Positions 26,607 through 33,173 of a stretch of 33,232 nt of DNA are shown piece after piece. This stretch comes from an uncultured Bacteroidales bacterium (GTDB taxonomy: Bacteria > Bacteroidota > Bacteroidia > Bacteroidales > F082): assembly GCA_947166105.1 (NCBI GenBank), contig CAMVCZ010000039.1, positions 1 to 33,232 of the forward strand, given 5' to 3'. Positions within the stretch are counted from its first letter, which is position 1. Every line of letters starts with the position of its first letter. The position numbers were made by a program, and so were the translations under genes. The notes under the pieces are model-generated. The model searched no databases. It worked only from the letters and a program-made list of their open reading frames with translations, and was not told the origin of the DNA.

Positions 26607-27683
26607 ATGGCATACAAAATCTTAACGATAAACCCCGGTTCCACCTCGACGAAAATCGCGGTGTTTGAAGGCGAAGAGCAAGTCTTCAAGAAGAACCTGA
26701 AGCACACCACTGAAGAAGTCTCGAAATACGAGCACATCGCCGACCAAAAGCCTTTCCGCACCGAAGCCATCAAGCGTGAACTGAAAGAAGCTGGCATCGA
26801 CTTGAGCGAAATGTCTTGTGTCGTGGGTCGTGGCGGCTTGCTTCGTCCTCTCGTTTCGGGTGTCTACGAAGTGAACGAACTCATGATCAAAGACCTTAAC
26901 GAAGGCTACAACGGCGAACACGCCTCCAATCTCGGCGGCCTGATTGCCAACGACATTGCTAAGGAAATCGGTGTGAAGGCTTACATTGCTGACCCTGTCG
27001 TGGTCGATGAAATGGACGAAGTGGCGCGTTATTCGGGTCACCCGCTGTTCCCGCGTATCTCCATTTTCCATGCCTTGAACCAGAAAATCATCGCCCGCCA
27101 GTTGGCCAAAGACCTTGGTCGCAAGTACGAAGACATGAACATCATCGCCATCCACTTGGGCGGCGGCATCAGCGTGAGCGCACACAAGAAAGGCCGTGTG
27201 GTTGATACCAACAACGCCTTGAATGGCGACGGTCCCTTCACGCCTGAACGTGCTGGTAGCCTGCCGGCTGGATTCCTCGTCGATGCATGCTTCAGCGGCA
27301 AGTACACCAAGAAGGAAATCGGCCAAATGCTGAAAGGCAAGGGCGGCTTTGTCGCTTACCTCGGCACTAATGATGCCCTTGAAGTGGAAAATGCTGTGAA
27401 GGCTGGCAACAAGGAATGGGAAAAGGTCTACAAGGCCATGGCCTATCAAGTGGCCAAGGAAGTCGGCGGTCTCGCAGCTTCGGCCATGAGCATGGACGTT
27501 GATGCCATCTTCCTTACAGGCGGCATGGCCTATGATAAAGGCTTTTGCAACCTCGTGAAGTCGCATGTGGAGAAAATCGCACCCGTGTATGTCTATCCTG
27601 GTGAGGACGAAATGAAGGCTTTGGCTCTCAATGGCTTGCGCGTCCTTGACGGTGAGGAGGCTCCGAAGGTTTATCAAGCCTAA
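26607..27683 (+). CDS. buk: Butyrate kinase
   Basis: Buk transfers the phosphate of butyryl phosphate to ADP, yielding ATP and butyrate. The 358-residue ASKHA-fold protein starts YKILTINPGSTSTKIAVFEG (phosphate-1 loop), has HLGGGISVSAHKKGRVVDT (phosphate-2) and IFLTGGMAY (adenosine motif), and SLPAGFLVDACFS, all in the butyrate-kinase form rather than the AckA form. Together with ptb it forms a substrate-level phosphorylation unit, ended by a hairpin 20 bp after the stop. Confidence 0.94.
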   Translation: MAYKILTINPGSTSTKIAVFEGEEQVFKKNLKHTTEEVSKYEHIADQKPFRTEAIKRELKEAGIDLSEMSCVVGRGGLLRPLVSGVYEVNELMIKDLNEGYNGEHASNLGGLIANDIAKEIGVKAYIADPVVVDEMDEVARYSGHPLFPRISIFHALNQKIIARQLAKDLGRKYEDMNIIAIHLGGGISVSAHKKGRVVDTNNALNGDGPFTPERAGSLPAGFLVDACFSGKYTKKEIGQMLKGKGGFVAYLGTNDALEVENAVKAGNKEWEKVYKAMAYQVAKEVGGLAASAMSMDVDAIFLTGGMAYDKGFCNLVKSHVEKIAPVYVYPGEDEMKALALNGLRVLDGEEAPKVYQA

Positions 27684-27702
27684 TTAAACCTAACAACAGG
27701 AA

Positions 27703-27733
27703 TGTAGGGCTGTCATATTATGGCAGCCCTACA
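27703..27733. terminator. Hairpin between convergent buk and comF, possible bidirectional terminator
   Basis: Arms 27703-27716 and 27720-27733 pair over 14 bp (TGTAGGGCTG with CAGCCCTACA plus four more pairs, one of them G-T) around a 3-base loop. There is no long T-tract on either side. Its position between two facing genes fits a shared terminator. Confidence 0.7.
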
Positions 27734-27737
27734 TCTA

Positions 27738-28436
27738 TTAATTCCCCGCGCAAGCCGCTGTGGCCGCGCTAATCATAATCCCAGGAATGTTTTCCAACTG
27801 ATGCGCACACGATTCCAAGGTGGCACCTGTGGTCAAAACGTCATCGATTAGAAGAATATGTTTCCCTTCAAGTTCTTCGGGGAAACGCACCTCGAAGATG
27901 TCCTTCACGTTTTTGTGTCGTTCATCGGCTGATTTCTTTGTTTGCGTGGTTGTGTACACCGCTCTGATGAGATATTTGTCGCCAATCGGGATGCCCGTCG
28001 CTTCATTGATGCCTTGTGCAATCAACAGGCTTTGGTTGTAGCCGCGTTGTTTCTCGCGTCGGGGATGGAGCGGCACGGGAATCAGGTAGTCAATGCCTTG
28101 AAACAGAGGCGCATCTTTGATGGTTTTGCCTAATTCTTGGCCGAGGAAAATGCCCGCTTCCGGGTTGTTTTTGTATTTCAGTTCGTGGATAAGATGCTGC
28201 ACCTTGCCTGATTTGGCGAAGAAAAAACAGGCGGTCACCGCATGGAAGCGCACACGCCCATAGAAGACTTGCGCCAAAGGGTTGTCGGCATGGTTCTCGT
28301 AACCCGTAAAAGGAAGGGTATAGCGGCATTTCAGGCACACTGTCTCCTCATCCTTGAGTAGCGTTTCGCCGCAAGCCGCGCAAACGCGAGGGTAGAAGAG
28401 ATTGAGGATGCTATAAAGCCAATCGCGGAAGGTCAT
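27738..28436 (-). CDS. comF: ComF/GntX-family phosphoribosyltransferase-like protein
   Basis: The 232-residue cytoplasmic protein has an N-terminal zinc-finger-like set, C19-x2-C22 and C34-x2-C37, and a C-terminal PRPP-binding loop DDVLTTGAT at 198-206, the ComF layout. ComF is needed for DNA uptake in competent bacteria, and GntX homologues exist in non-competent ones; the role here is unknown. The gene follows the next entry by 12 bp and is probably co-transcribed with it. Confidence 0.9.
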   Translation of the reverse strand: MTFRDWLYSILNLFYPRVCAACGETLLKDEETVCLKCRYTLPFTGYENHADNPLAQVFYGRVRFHAVTACFFFAKSGKVQHLIHELKYKNNPEAGIFLGQELGKTIKDAPLFQGIDYLIPVPLHPRREKQRGYNQSLLIAQGINEATGIPIGDKYLIRAVYTTTQTKKSADERHKNVKDIFEVRFPEELEGKHILLIDDVLTTGATLESCAHQLENIPGIMISAATAACAGN

Positions 28437-28448
28437 TGACGGAAAGGT

Positions 28449-29231
28449 TTAGTTTCCAATACGGATGTATTTTCTTCTCGGTACCATCGGCTTCACTTTC
28501 CCCACCATGTTTATTGTGTCAAGCATGTTTTTGCTTTTTCTTGCTTCGGCGGCTTCGTCAAGTTCATACATCTTGTAGTCGATGGCAAAATCCAAGGAAT
28601 CGGGGAGGAGTTCGTCGGTGCGGCCTTGCTCGCGCAGCACGTCGTTATACATGCGTCGGTTGCGGAGCAGCGTGGCCTGTCGGCGTGCCGACTTGTTGTA
28701 TTTGTCGTAGAGGTATTGGATTGGGTTTGCAGTGATGGAAACCATGCCGTTGCCAACAGGGGTACGGCTCAGCCAGAGTTCGTCGAGGTCTTCATAAAGT
28801 CGTTCAATCTCTTCGGGCGTCTTGATGCTCGGCATGGTGATGAGCATTTCCTTGAAGCTCTCGTAGTTGCTGAAAGGCAGCACGGTCACTTCGCGGAGGG
28901 TGATGGTTTCGGGATAAAGCCGGATGACGAGCGTGTCGGCGGAGGTGAGTGAGGGGTCGATGGCGACGAGGCGGCGAGTGTAGCCGATGCAACTCACCCA
29001 AAGCGTGTCGGTATCATGCGCTTGGATGTGGAACTTGCCCTGCTGGTTGGTGATGGTGCCGCAATGTGCCATTTTACTGATTACGTGTGTGTTGCGGATA
29101 GGGTGGAGGCTGTCGGCAGTAACCACATAGCCATAGAAGTCTATGCGCTTGTGCTTCGGTTCGTCCTCGCTTTGGGCGAAAGCGGCGAAGAAGCACAACA
29201 TTAGGGCCGATATGACAAGCAGGCGTTTCAA
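28449..29231 (-). CDS. Secreted protein with carboxypeptidase regulatory-like domain
   Basis: The 260-residue product has a signal peptide MKRLLVISALMLCFFAAFAQ and then a CarboxypepD_reg-like beta-sandwich (about 30-120: DFYGYVVTADSLHPIRNTHV, GTITNQQGKFHI, LWVSCIGYTRR), the domain also found at the N-terminus of SusC-like proteins. The second half is helical and unassigned, with EEIERLYEDLDELWLS. No beta-barrel or T9SS tail follows, so it is a free-standing periplasmic protein. The start codon is TTG: an in-frame TAG lies seven codons upstream and no ATG precedes the signal peptide. It is upstream of comF in a likely two-gene operon. Confidence 0.82.
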   Translation of the reverse strand: MKRLLVISALMLCFFAAFAQSEDEPKHKRIDFYGYVVTADSLHPIRNTHVISKMAHCGTITNQQGKFHIQAHDTDTLWVSCIGYTRRLVAIDPSLTSADTLVIRLYPETITLREVTVLPFSNYESFKEMLITMPSIKTPEEIERLYEDLDELWLSRTPVGNGMVSITANPIQYLYDKYNKSARRQATLLRNRRMYNDVLREQGRTDELLPDSLDFAIDYKMYELDEAAEARKSKNMLDTINMVGKVKPMVPRRKYIRIGN

Positions 29232-29288
29232 TCTATAGGTTTTGGACGGCTAAGATACAACAAATTGCAAACGATGAATTGTTTTTTT

Positions 29289-29296
29289 TATTTTTG
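29289..29296 (+). promoter_or_regulatory. -7 promoter element before a signal-peptide-like minigene
   Basis: TATTTTTG matches TAnnTTTG, with TTG 21 bp upstream (29265-29267). It lies 22 bp before the ATG of the 19-codon frame at 29319. Confidence 0.5.
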
Positions 29297-29318
29297 CAGG
29301 GAAAAATTCTTTCGGAAC

Positions 29319-29378
29319 ATGAAAGCAAAGGCTTTTGCCATAGGATTATTCTTGATATCAGAAACTATTGCAACATAG
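29319..29378 (+). pseudogene. 19-codon signal-peptide-like minigene or remnant
   Basis: The frame reads MKAKAFAIGLFLISETIAT and then stops. Its basic start, hydrophobic core and small-residue end look like a signal peptide with nothing behind it, and a promoter element sits at the usual distance upstream. It may be the decayed 5' end of a lost exported-protein gene, or a short translated leader upstream of the next promoter. Nothing in the sequence decides between these. Confidence 0.4.
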
Positions 29379-29398
29379 AACAAAAATACATACCTTTG
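29368..29398 (+). promoter_or_regulatory. Promoter of the T9SS cargo gene
   Basis: TTG at 29368-29370 and TACCTTTG at 29391-29398 are 20 bp apart. Transcription should start at about 29402-29406, so the structured leader would begin at or near the very 5' end of the transcript. Confidence 0.65.
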
Positions 29399-29400
29399 CA

Positions 29401-29483
29401 GCGGGTTGAAAGGACTGCCCAAACGGGACTTCGGCATCCTGACAACCCGAAAACAAGTAAATCGAGTATAATTAGAAGTCCCC
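29401..29483 (+). promoter_or_regulatory. Structured 5' leader with two helices and a pseudoknot
   Basis: Helix P1 pairs CGGGTTG (29402-29408) with CAACCCG (29443-29449), 7 bp perfect. Helix P2 pairs AGGA-TGCC (29411-29419, C29415 bulged) with GGCATCCT (29433-29440), 8 bp. The P2 loop segment GGGACTTC (29425-29432) is the exact reverse complement of GAAGTCCC (29475-29482), an 8-bp pseudoknot whose 3' strand lies 16 nt before the ATG at 29499. The spacer between (29450-29474) is A-rich. Such a compact fold next to the start codon looks like a riboswitch or protein-binding leader that controls translation. It does not match any class I know. A weak competing hairpin (CCC/GGG at 29418-29427) also exists. 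Confidence 0.72.
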
Positions 29484-29498
29484 TAAAACTTAAACAAC

Positions 29499-30971
29499 AT
29501 GAAAAAGATAACCAATACTATAATAAACCTTATGAAGAAGTTTGTTTTATTGGGGTTGTCACTATTGCTTTTAGGCTCTTTGCACGCCCAAGAGTTAGTT
29601 CTGGATTTTCAGCACCAAAACGGCAAGTATTTCAACTTCCATAACATTGTTGAAGCCTCAGACAACACACTCATTGCGCAGTGTCCACTTTTTGAACCCT
29701 ACTCTGGTCCTGACCTCGGAGTTGTTTTCTATAAAATTTCTATGGAAGGACAATTGATTGATTCTCTGTTTGTTCCACTTGATAATGTGCCGCTCCGAAC
29801 TCTTTTTGAACCTGTTCCTAACGAAAGCGGTAGTTATCTTTATGCGCGATTTGAACAAGACAAAAACGACAGTATCACTTGTTTAAAAATGACCTTCATT
29901 GATGACGACTTGAACATCTGCAACGAAACCAACATAATAATTGAGGACTTTCTATACGATTACATCATTACCTCATCAGACCTTTTCATTGATGCTGACA
30001 ACGACATTATCGCTTCTTATTGGTGCAGTCAGAAATTCTACATGCTTCGCATAGGTCTTGACGGAACCATCAAAAACCGTCGAGAAGTTGAATCAATCTC
30101 CGCATCACTGATGATTCATGAAAGACATACTGGAATGTATGACAAGTCTTCTCCAAAATACTATTACATTGGCAGAGACATCGGCGGCAGTCAGGCAAAT
30201 TCCATCATGGCTTATGTCATAGACACCAGTTTTCAGGTCGTGGAAAACCATCGTTACTACATCTATCAAAACGGCCACTTTTCGGGCGGTTTCCACGAGC
30301 ACATCATCCCCTTTGATGACGAAACCTATTTGTTGTCTTCAAGGTTTGGAATATTCCAAGGCGGGGAAATGGCGGCTTGCCTCGCCAAATTTGACAAAAC
30401 ACACGGAATCAAGGCGATACAATTGTTCAGAGAAGACACAAACAGCCCTTCACCGATTTGGACTGCCGCTTTGAGTGATGGTACGGTTTACTATTCGTAC
30501 ATGACCGATACGGGATACAATAACCGTTTGGTATTGGTTTGCCTCGACGAAAACCTAAACATAAAATGGACGCGCTATTTCCTTGAGCCAGACATGTTCC
30601 ATTGGGCCACATGTATGACTGTTTTGCATGATGGAAAGGTTGCAATAGGTTCATATAAATACATGGAAATCCCTGGGAGCATTTCAGTTGTTATCATCCA
30701 AGACGATGGAGGGAATACACTCGAAATGGAAGCCACCATCCGCCCCTACCTGTTCTACCCCAACCCCGCCCAAAACGAACTCCTCCTGCAATACTCGCCC
30801 GACATAAAACCCAGACAAATCGAGCTCTACGACCTGCAAGGCCGCTTGGTGCAAACACAGAGCAAGAATCTGGAAAGCCTCAATATGGCTGGCCTGCCCG
30901 TCGGCACTTACACGATGCGCGTCATGTTGGAGGGCGGCAAGGTGTTCTCGGACAAGGTGGTGAAAGAATAA
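29499..30971 (+). CDS. T9SS type A cargo protein, probable beta-propeller
   Basis: The 490-residue product has a signal peptide and a C-terminal T9SS sorting domain (about residues 413-490: PYLFYPNPAQNELLL, then IELYDLQGRLVQTQ, GLPVGTYTMRV). Between them lies a repetitive beta-rich region with segments such as VVFYKISMEGQLIDS, LVLVCLDENLNIKWTRY and HDGKVAIGS, which suggest a beta-propeller, but no named family is recognised. The first ATG (29499) adds 11 residues before MKKFVLLGLSLLLLGSLHAQ; the ATG at 29532 gives a more standard signal peptide. The last 250 bp are visibly richer in G+C than the rest of the gene. It converges with the DUF3109 gene, 1 bp between stops. Confidence 0.85.
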   Translation: MKKITNTIINLMKKFVLLGLSLLLLGSLHAQELVLDFQHQNGKYFNFHNIVEASDNTLIAQCPLFEPYSGPDLGVVFYKISMEGQLIDSLFVPLDNVPLRTLFEPVPNESGSYLYARFEQDKNDSITCLKMTFIDDDLNICNETNIIIEDFLYDYIITSSDLFIDADNDIIASYWCSQKFYMLRIGLDGTIKNRREVESISASLMIHERHTGMYDKSSPKYYYIGRDIGGSQANSIMAYVIDTSFQVVENHRYYIYQNGHFSGGFHEHIIPFDDETYLLSSRFGIFQGGEMAACLAKFDKTHGIKAIQLFREDTNSPSPIWTAALSDGTVYYSYMTDTGYNNRLVLVCLDENLNIKWTRYFLEPDMFHWATCMTVLHDGKVAIGSYKYMEIPGSISVVIIQDDGGNTLEMEATIRPYLFYPNPAQNELLLQYSPDIKPRQIELYDLQGRLVQTQSKNLESLNMAGLPVGTYTMRVMLEGGKVFSDKVVKE

Positions 30972-30972
30972 T

Positions 30973-31536
30973 CTACCCCTTCAAGATCATCTTTTCCAGT
31001 CGATTATACCAATCCTCGCCAAACTTGCGCACCATCGGGGCTTTGAGGAATTTCCACAGCGGGATGCCTTCGTGTTCGCCCTTGCGTTTGGCGGGCACGC
31101 AAACGCTCCATTCGTGATAGAGAATATGCGTGAAGCCGTCTTTCTCCACCAAGCGGATAGGGTAGAGGTGGCATGAAATGGGTTTCCAGAAGTCGCATTT
31201 GCCTTCGAGATAGGCCTTTTCTATGGCGCAAAGGGCCGTGCCGTTCTCGTGGAAGTAGACGAAAGCACATTCCTCGCCGTTCACCAAAGGTGTGACGAGT
31301 TCGCCCGTTTCGTCGTAATCGTAGACATCGTTGTCTTCCACCACTTTGATGCCTTCGGGGCGCATATAGGGTTTGATGGCTTCGAGGTTGTCTTCAATTT
31401 GCTCTATTTCAGAGGCTTCGAGAGGTGCGCCAGCATCGCCGGCCACACAGCACCAACCTTTGCAGCGCGGCAGGCAGCAGCAGAATTGGGCGTTCAGGAA
31501 TTCGTCGGTGACGACTACATTGTCGAGGATAATCAT
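30973..31536 (-). CDS. DUF3109 cysteine-rich protein
   Basis: The 187-residue protein matches DUF3109: MIILDNVVV at the start and a cysteine cluster FCCCLPRCKGWCCVAGDAGAPL (Cys at 19, 20, 21, 25, 29, 30), then further cysteines in GEECAFVY, ALCAIEKA, GKCDFWKPISCHLYP and SVC. The pattern resembles metal- or Fe-S-binding YkgJ-type proteins; function is unknown. It has no signal peptide. The predicted -7 element ends 4 bp before the ATG, so its mRNA is probably leaderless or nearly so. Confidence 0.9.
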   Translation of the reverse strand: MIILDNVVVTDEFLNAQFCCCLPRCKGWCCVAGDAGAPLEASEIEQIEDNLEAIKPYMRPEGIKVVEDNDVYDYDETGELVTPLVNGEECAFVYFHENGTALCAIEKAYLEGKCDFWKPISCHLYPIRLVEKDGFTHILYHEWSVCVPAKRKGEHEGIPLWKFLKAPMVRKFGEDWYNRLEKMILKG

Positions 31537-31540
31537 GCTG

Positions 31541-31548
31541 CAAAATTA
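31541..31548 (-). promoter_or_regulatory. -7 promoter element of DUF3109 gene (leaderless)
   Basis: Read on the minus strand this is TAATTTTG followed by CAGC and the ATG. Transcription would begin at or within a base or two of the start codon. Confidence 0.6.
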
Positions 31549-31593
31549 GCGTTTTTTGTAAATACATTGTTGGAAGATCGAAAAATGCCGTTT

Positions 31594-31681
31594 TACACTT
31601 TTTAGTCGCACTTTTTGTATAAATCATACACTTTTTAGTCGCACTTTTTGTATAAATCGTACACTTTTTAGTCGCACTTTT
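31594..31681 (+). repeat. 33-bp tandem repeat, two full copies and one partial
   Basis: Units start at 31594, 31627 and 31660. Each begins TACACTTTTTAGTCGCAC followed by TTTT; the first two continue TGTATAAATC and differ only in the last base. The third is cut after 22 bases. The 3' end of the partial copy supplies a TTTG (31679-31682) 21 bp before the -7 element of the ATPase gene. Confidence 0.92.
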
Positions 31682-31711
31682 GGAAATTTGAGAAGATTTT
31701 CCTTATTTTTG
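31679..31711 (+). promoter_or_regulatory. Promoter of the second DUF4143 ATPase
   Basis: TTTG at 31679-31682 and TATTTTTG at 31704-31711 are 21 bp apart, and the -7 element is 25 bp before the ATG. The -33 box overlaps the end of the tandem repeat array. Confidence 0.65.
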
Positions 31712-31736
31712 CGGCGAAATTTGAAACCAACATACC

Positions 31737-33026
31737 ATGATACGCTACGCCATCGATGATTTATATGCTTGGAAGGACAAACCTAACCGTAAACCGCTGA
31801 TTTTGCAAGGAGCAAGGCAGGTGGGCAAGACTTGGCTGATGCAAACTTTTGCACGACAAGCTTTCGCCAACCATGTGTATATCAATTTTGAAAACAACGC
31901 CCAGTTGCATCAGTTGTTTGTTAAGGATTTTGATATGGAGCGGATTTTTTTTGAAATCTATTTGGCCACAGGCATTCGGCTCGATGACAATACTTTACTG
32001 CTTTTAGATGAGATACAAGAGGTGCCGAGAGGAATTACGGCACTCAAGTATTTCTACGAGCAAAAACCCCAGCAACCCATCATTGCCGCCGGTTCGCTGT
32101 TGGGTATTGCCATGCACGAAAAAGCCAGTTTTCCTGTTGGCAAAGTTGAGTTCCAAATGCTTTATCCGTTGTCGTTTTTTGAGTTTCTTGAGGCCTTGGG
32201 CAAGGGTCAATTTGTGGAAGCCTTGCGCCAACAACTTTGGGATTCGATAAAGACATTCGCTCCGCAATTGGAAGATTTGCTAAGACAGTATTATTTTGTT
32301 GGGGGAATGCCAGAGGTTGTGCAAGCCTTTGTAAGACAAATGGATACGACTATGGTAAGAGCATTGCAACAGAATATCCTTGAAGCCTACGACCGCGATT
32401 TCTCGAAACATGCTCCGCTCAACGAGGTGCCGCGCTTGAGGATGGTTTGGCGAAGCATCAGCGGACAGTTGTCGAAGGAAAACAAGAAATTCATTTACGG
32501 ATTTCTCAAGGAAGGGGCGCGTGCAAAGAATTTCGAGTTGGCCATTGAATGGCTGAGCGATGCTGGTTTGGCCTATAAAGTCAACCGAACCAAAAAGGGA
32601 CAGTTGCCTTTGTCGGCTTATGAGGATTTTTCGGCGTTCAAATTGTTCATGCTTGATGTAGGACTTTTGGGTGCGTTGAGCAACATTCCGCCACAAGTGC
32701 TGCTTGAAGGCAATGCCATCTTTACCGATTATAAAGGAGCAATGACCGAGCAATTTGTGTATCAGCAATTGTGCTTGTCGTGCAAGAACAGTATCTATTA
32801 TTGGTCGGCTGAAAACTCAAGGGGCGAGGTGGATTTTCTTGTGCAACGCGACAACCGTGTGATTCCCATTGAGGTGAAAGCGGAAGAAAACTTACAGTCG
32901 AAGAGCCTTTCCGCTTTTGTGGAAAAAAATCCTGAATTGCACGGGATGCGCTTTTCCATGTCGGATTACCGCGAGCAATCGTGGATGACCAATTATCCTC
33001 TTTATGCGATAAATGCCCTGTTTTGA
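31737..33026 (+). CDS. DUF4143-family AAA ATPase with C-terminal nuclease-like fold
   Basis: The 429-residue protein has Walker A GARQVGKT (25-32), Walker B LLLLDEIQ (D91-E92), a GSLLG sensor-like block near 118, and a C-terminal region with GEVDFLVQ...IEVKAEE, fitting the PD-(D/E)xK-like core of DUF4143. It belongs to the same broad family as the protein at 1273-2394 but to a different subgroup: it is longer and has the MIRYAIDDLYAWKDKPNRKPL start. The biological role of the family is not established. It is a single-gene unit, with a tandem repeat array at its promoter. Confidence 0.88.
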   Translation: MIRYAIDDLYAWKDKPNRKPLILQGARQVGKTWLMQTFARQAFANHVYINFENNAQLHQLFVKDFDMERIFFEIYLATGIRLDDNTLLLLDEIQEVPRGITALKYFYEQKPQQPIIAAGSLLGIAMHEKASFPVGKVEFQMLYPLSFFEFLEALGKGQFVEALRQQLWDSIKTFAPQLEDLLRQYYFVGGMPEVVQAFVRQMDTTMVRALQQNILEAYDRDFSKHAPLNEVPRLRMVWRSISGQLSKENKKFIYGFLKEGARAKNFELAIEWLSDAGLAYKVNRTKKGQLPLSAYEDFSAFKLFMLDVGLLGALSNIPPQVLLEGNAIFTDYKGAMTEQFVYQQLCLSCKNSIYYWSAENSRGEVDFLVQRDNRVIPIEVKAEENLQSKSLSAFVEKNPELHGMRFSMSDYREQSWMTNYPLYAINALF

Positions 33027-33044
33027 CATTTGCGAAACAAAAAA

Positions 33045-33075
33045 TTGAACGGTACAAGAAAAAAGACTAATTTTG
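33045..33075 (+). promoter_or_regulatory. Promoter of argF
   Basis: TTG at 33045-33047 and TAATTTTG at 33068-33075 are 20 bp apart, giving a leader of about 95 nt. Confidence 0.6.
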
Positions 33076-33096
33076 CAGCGAATTTATATCTGGATT

Positions 33097-33123
33097 GCTT
33101 CGCACCTCAAAATGGCGCGAAGC
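33097..33123 (+). promoter_or_regulatory. Hairpin in the argF leader
   Basis: GCTTCGC (33097-33103) pairs with GCGAAGC (33117-33123), 7 bp with a 13-base loop. It could be a small regulatory hairpin; there is no T-tract and no evidence for a ligand. Confidence 0.35.
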
Positions 33124-33130
33124 GACAAAA

Positions 33131-33156
33131 GAATCTTGAAATTTCAATCTTTAAAT
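33131..33156 (+). repeat. Dispersed AT-rich leader motif, copy 2 (before argF)
   Basis: GAATCTTGAAATTT (33131-33144), one spacer base, and AATCTTTAAAT (33146-33156) repeat the motif found before ptb at 25643-25676. It ends 17 bp before the argF start codon. Confidence 0.6.
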
Positions 33157-33173
33157 CATTAAATTAAATAGTA

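Noticed and set aside
26622..27677. 351-residue minus-strand open frame opposite buk
   Set aside because: Antisense to a full-length butyrate kinase gene; His/Val/Asp-rich composition is typical of a shadow frame.
29401..29483. Interpretation of the leader as a pistol, HDV-like or preQ1 RNA
   Set aside because: Strand order and helix lengths do not fit: no third stem as in pistol, no nested double pseudoknot as in HDV, and the stem-loop is far larger than preQ1-I.
29279..29644. 121-residue plus-strand frame across the leader RNA
   Set aside because: It runs through two promoters and the structured leader, out of frame with the real T9SS gene, and has no similarity or coding character.
31594..31681. 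Possible CRISPR array
   Set aside because: Units are directly adjacent with no spacers, only 2.7 copies, and no cas genes are present.
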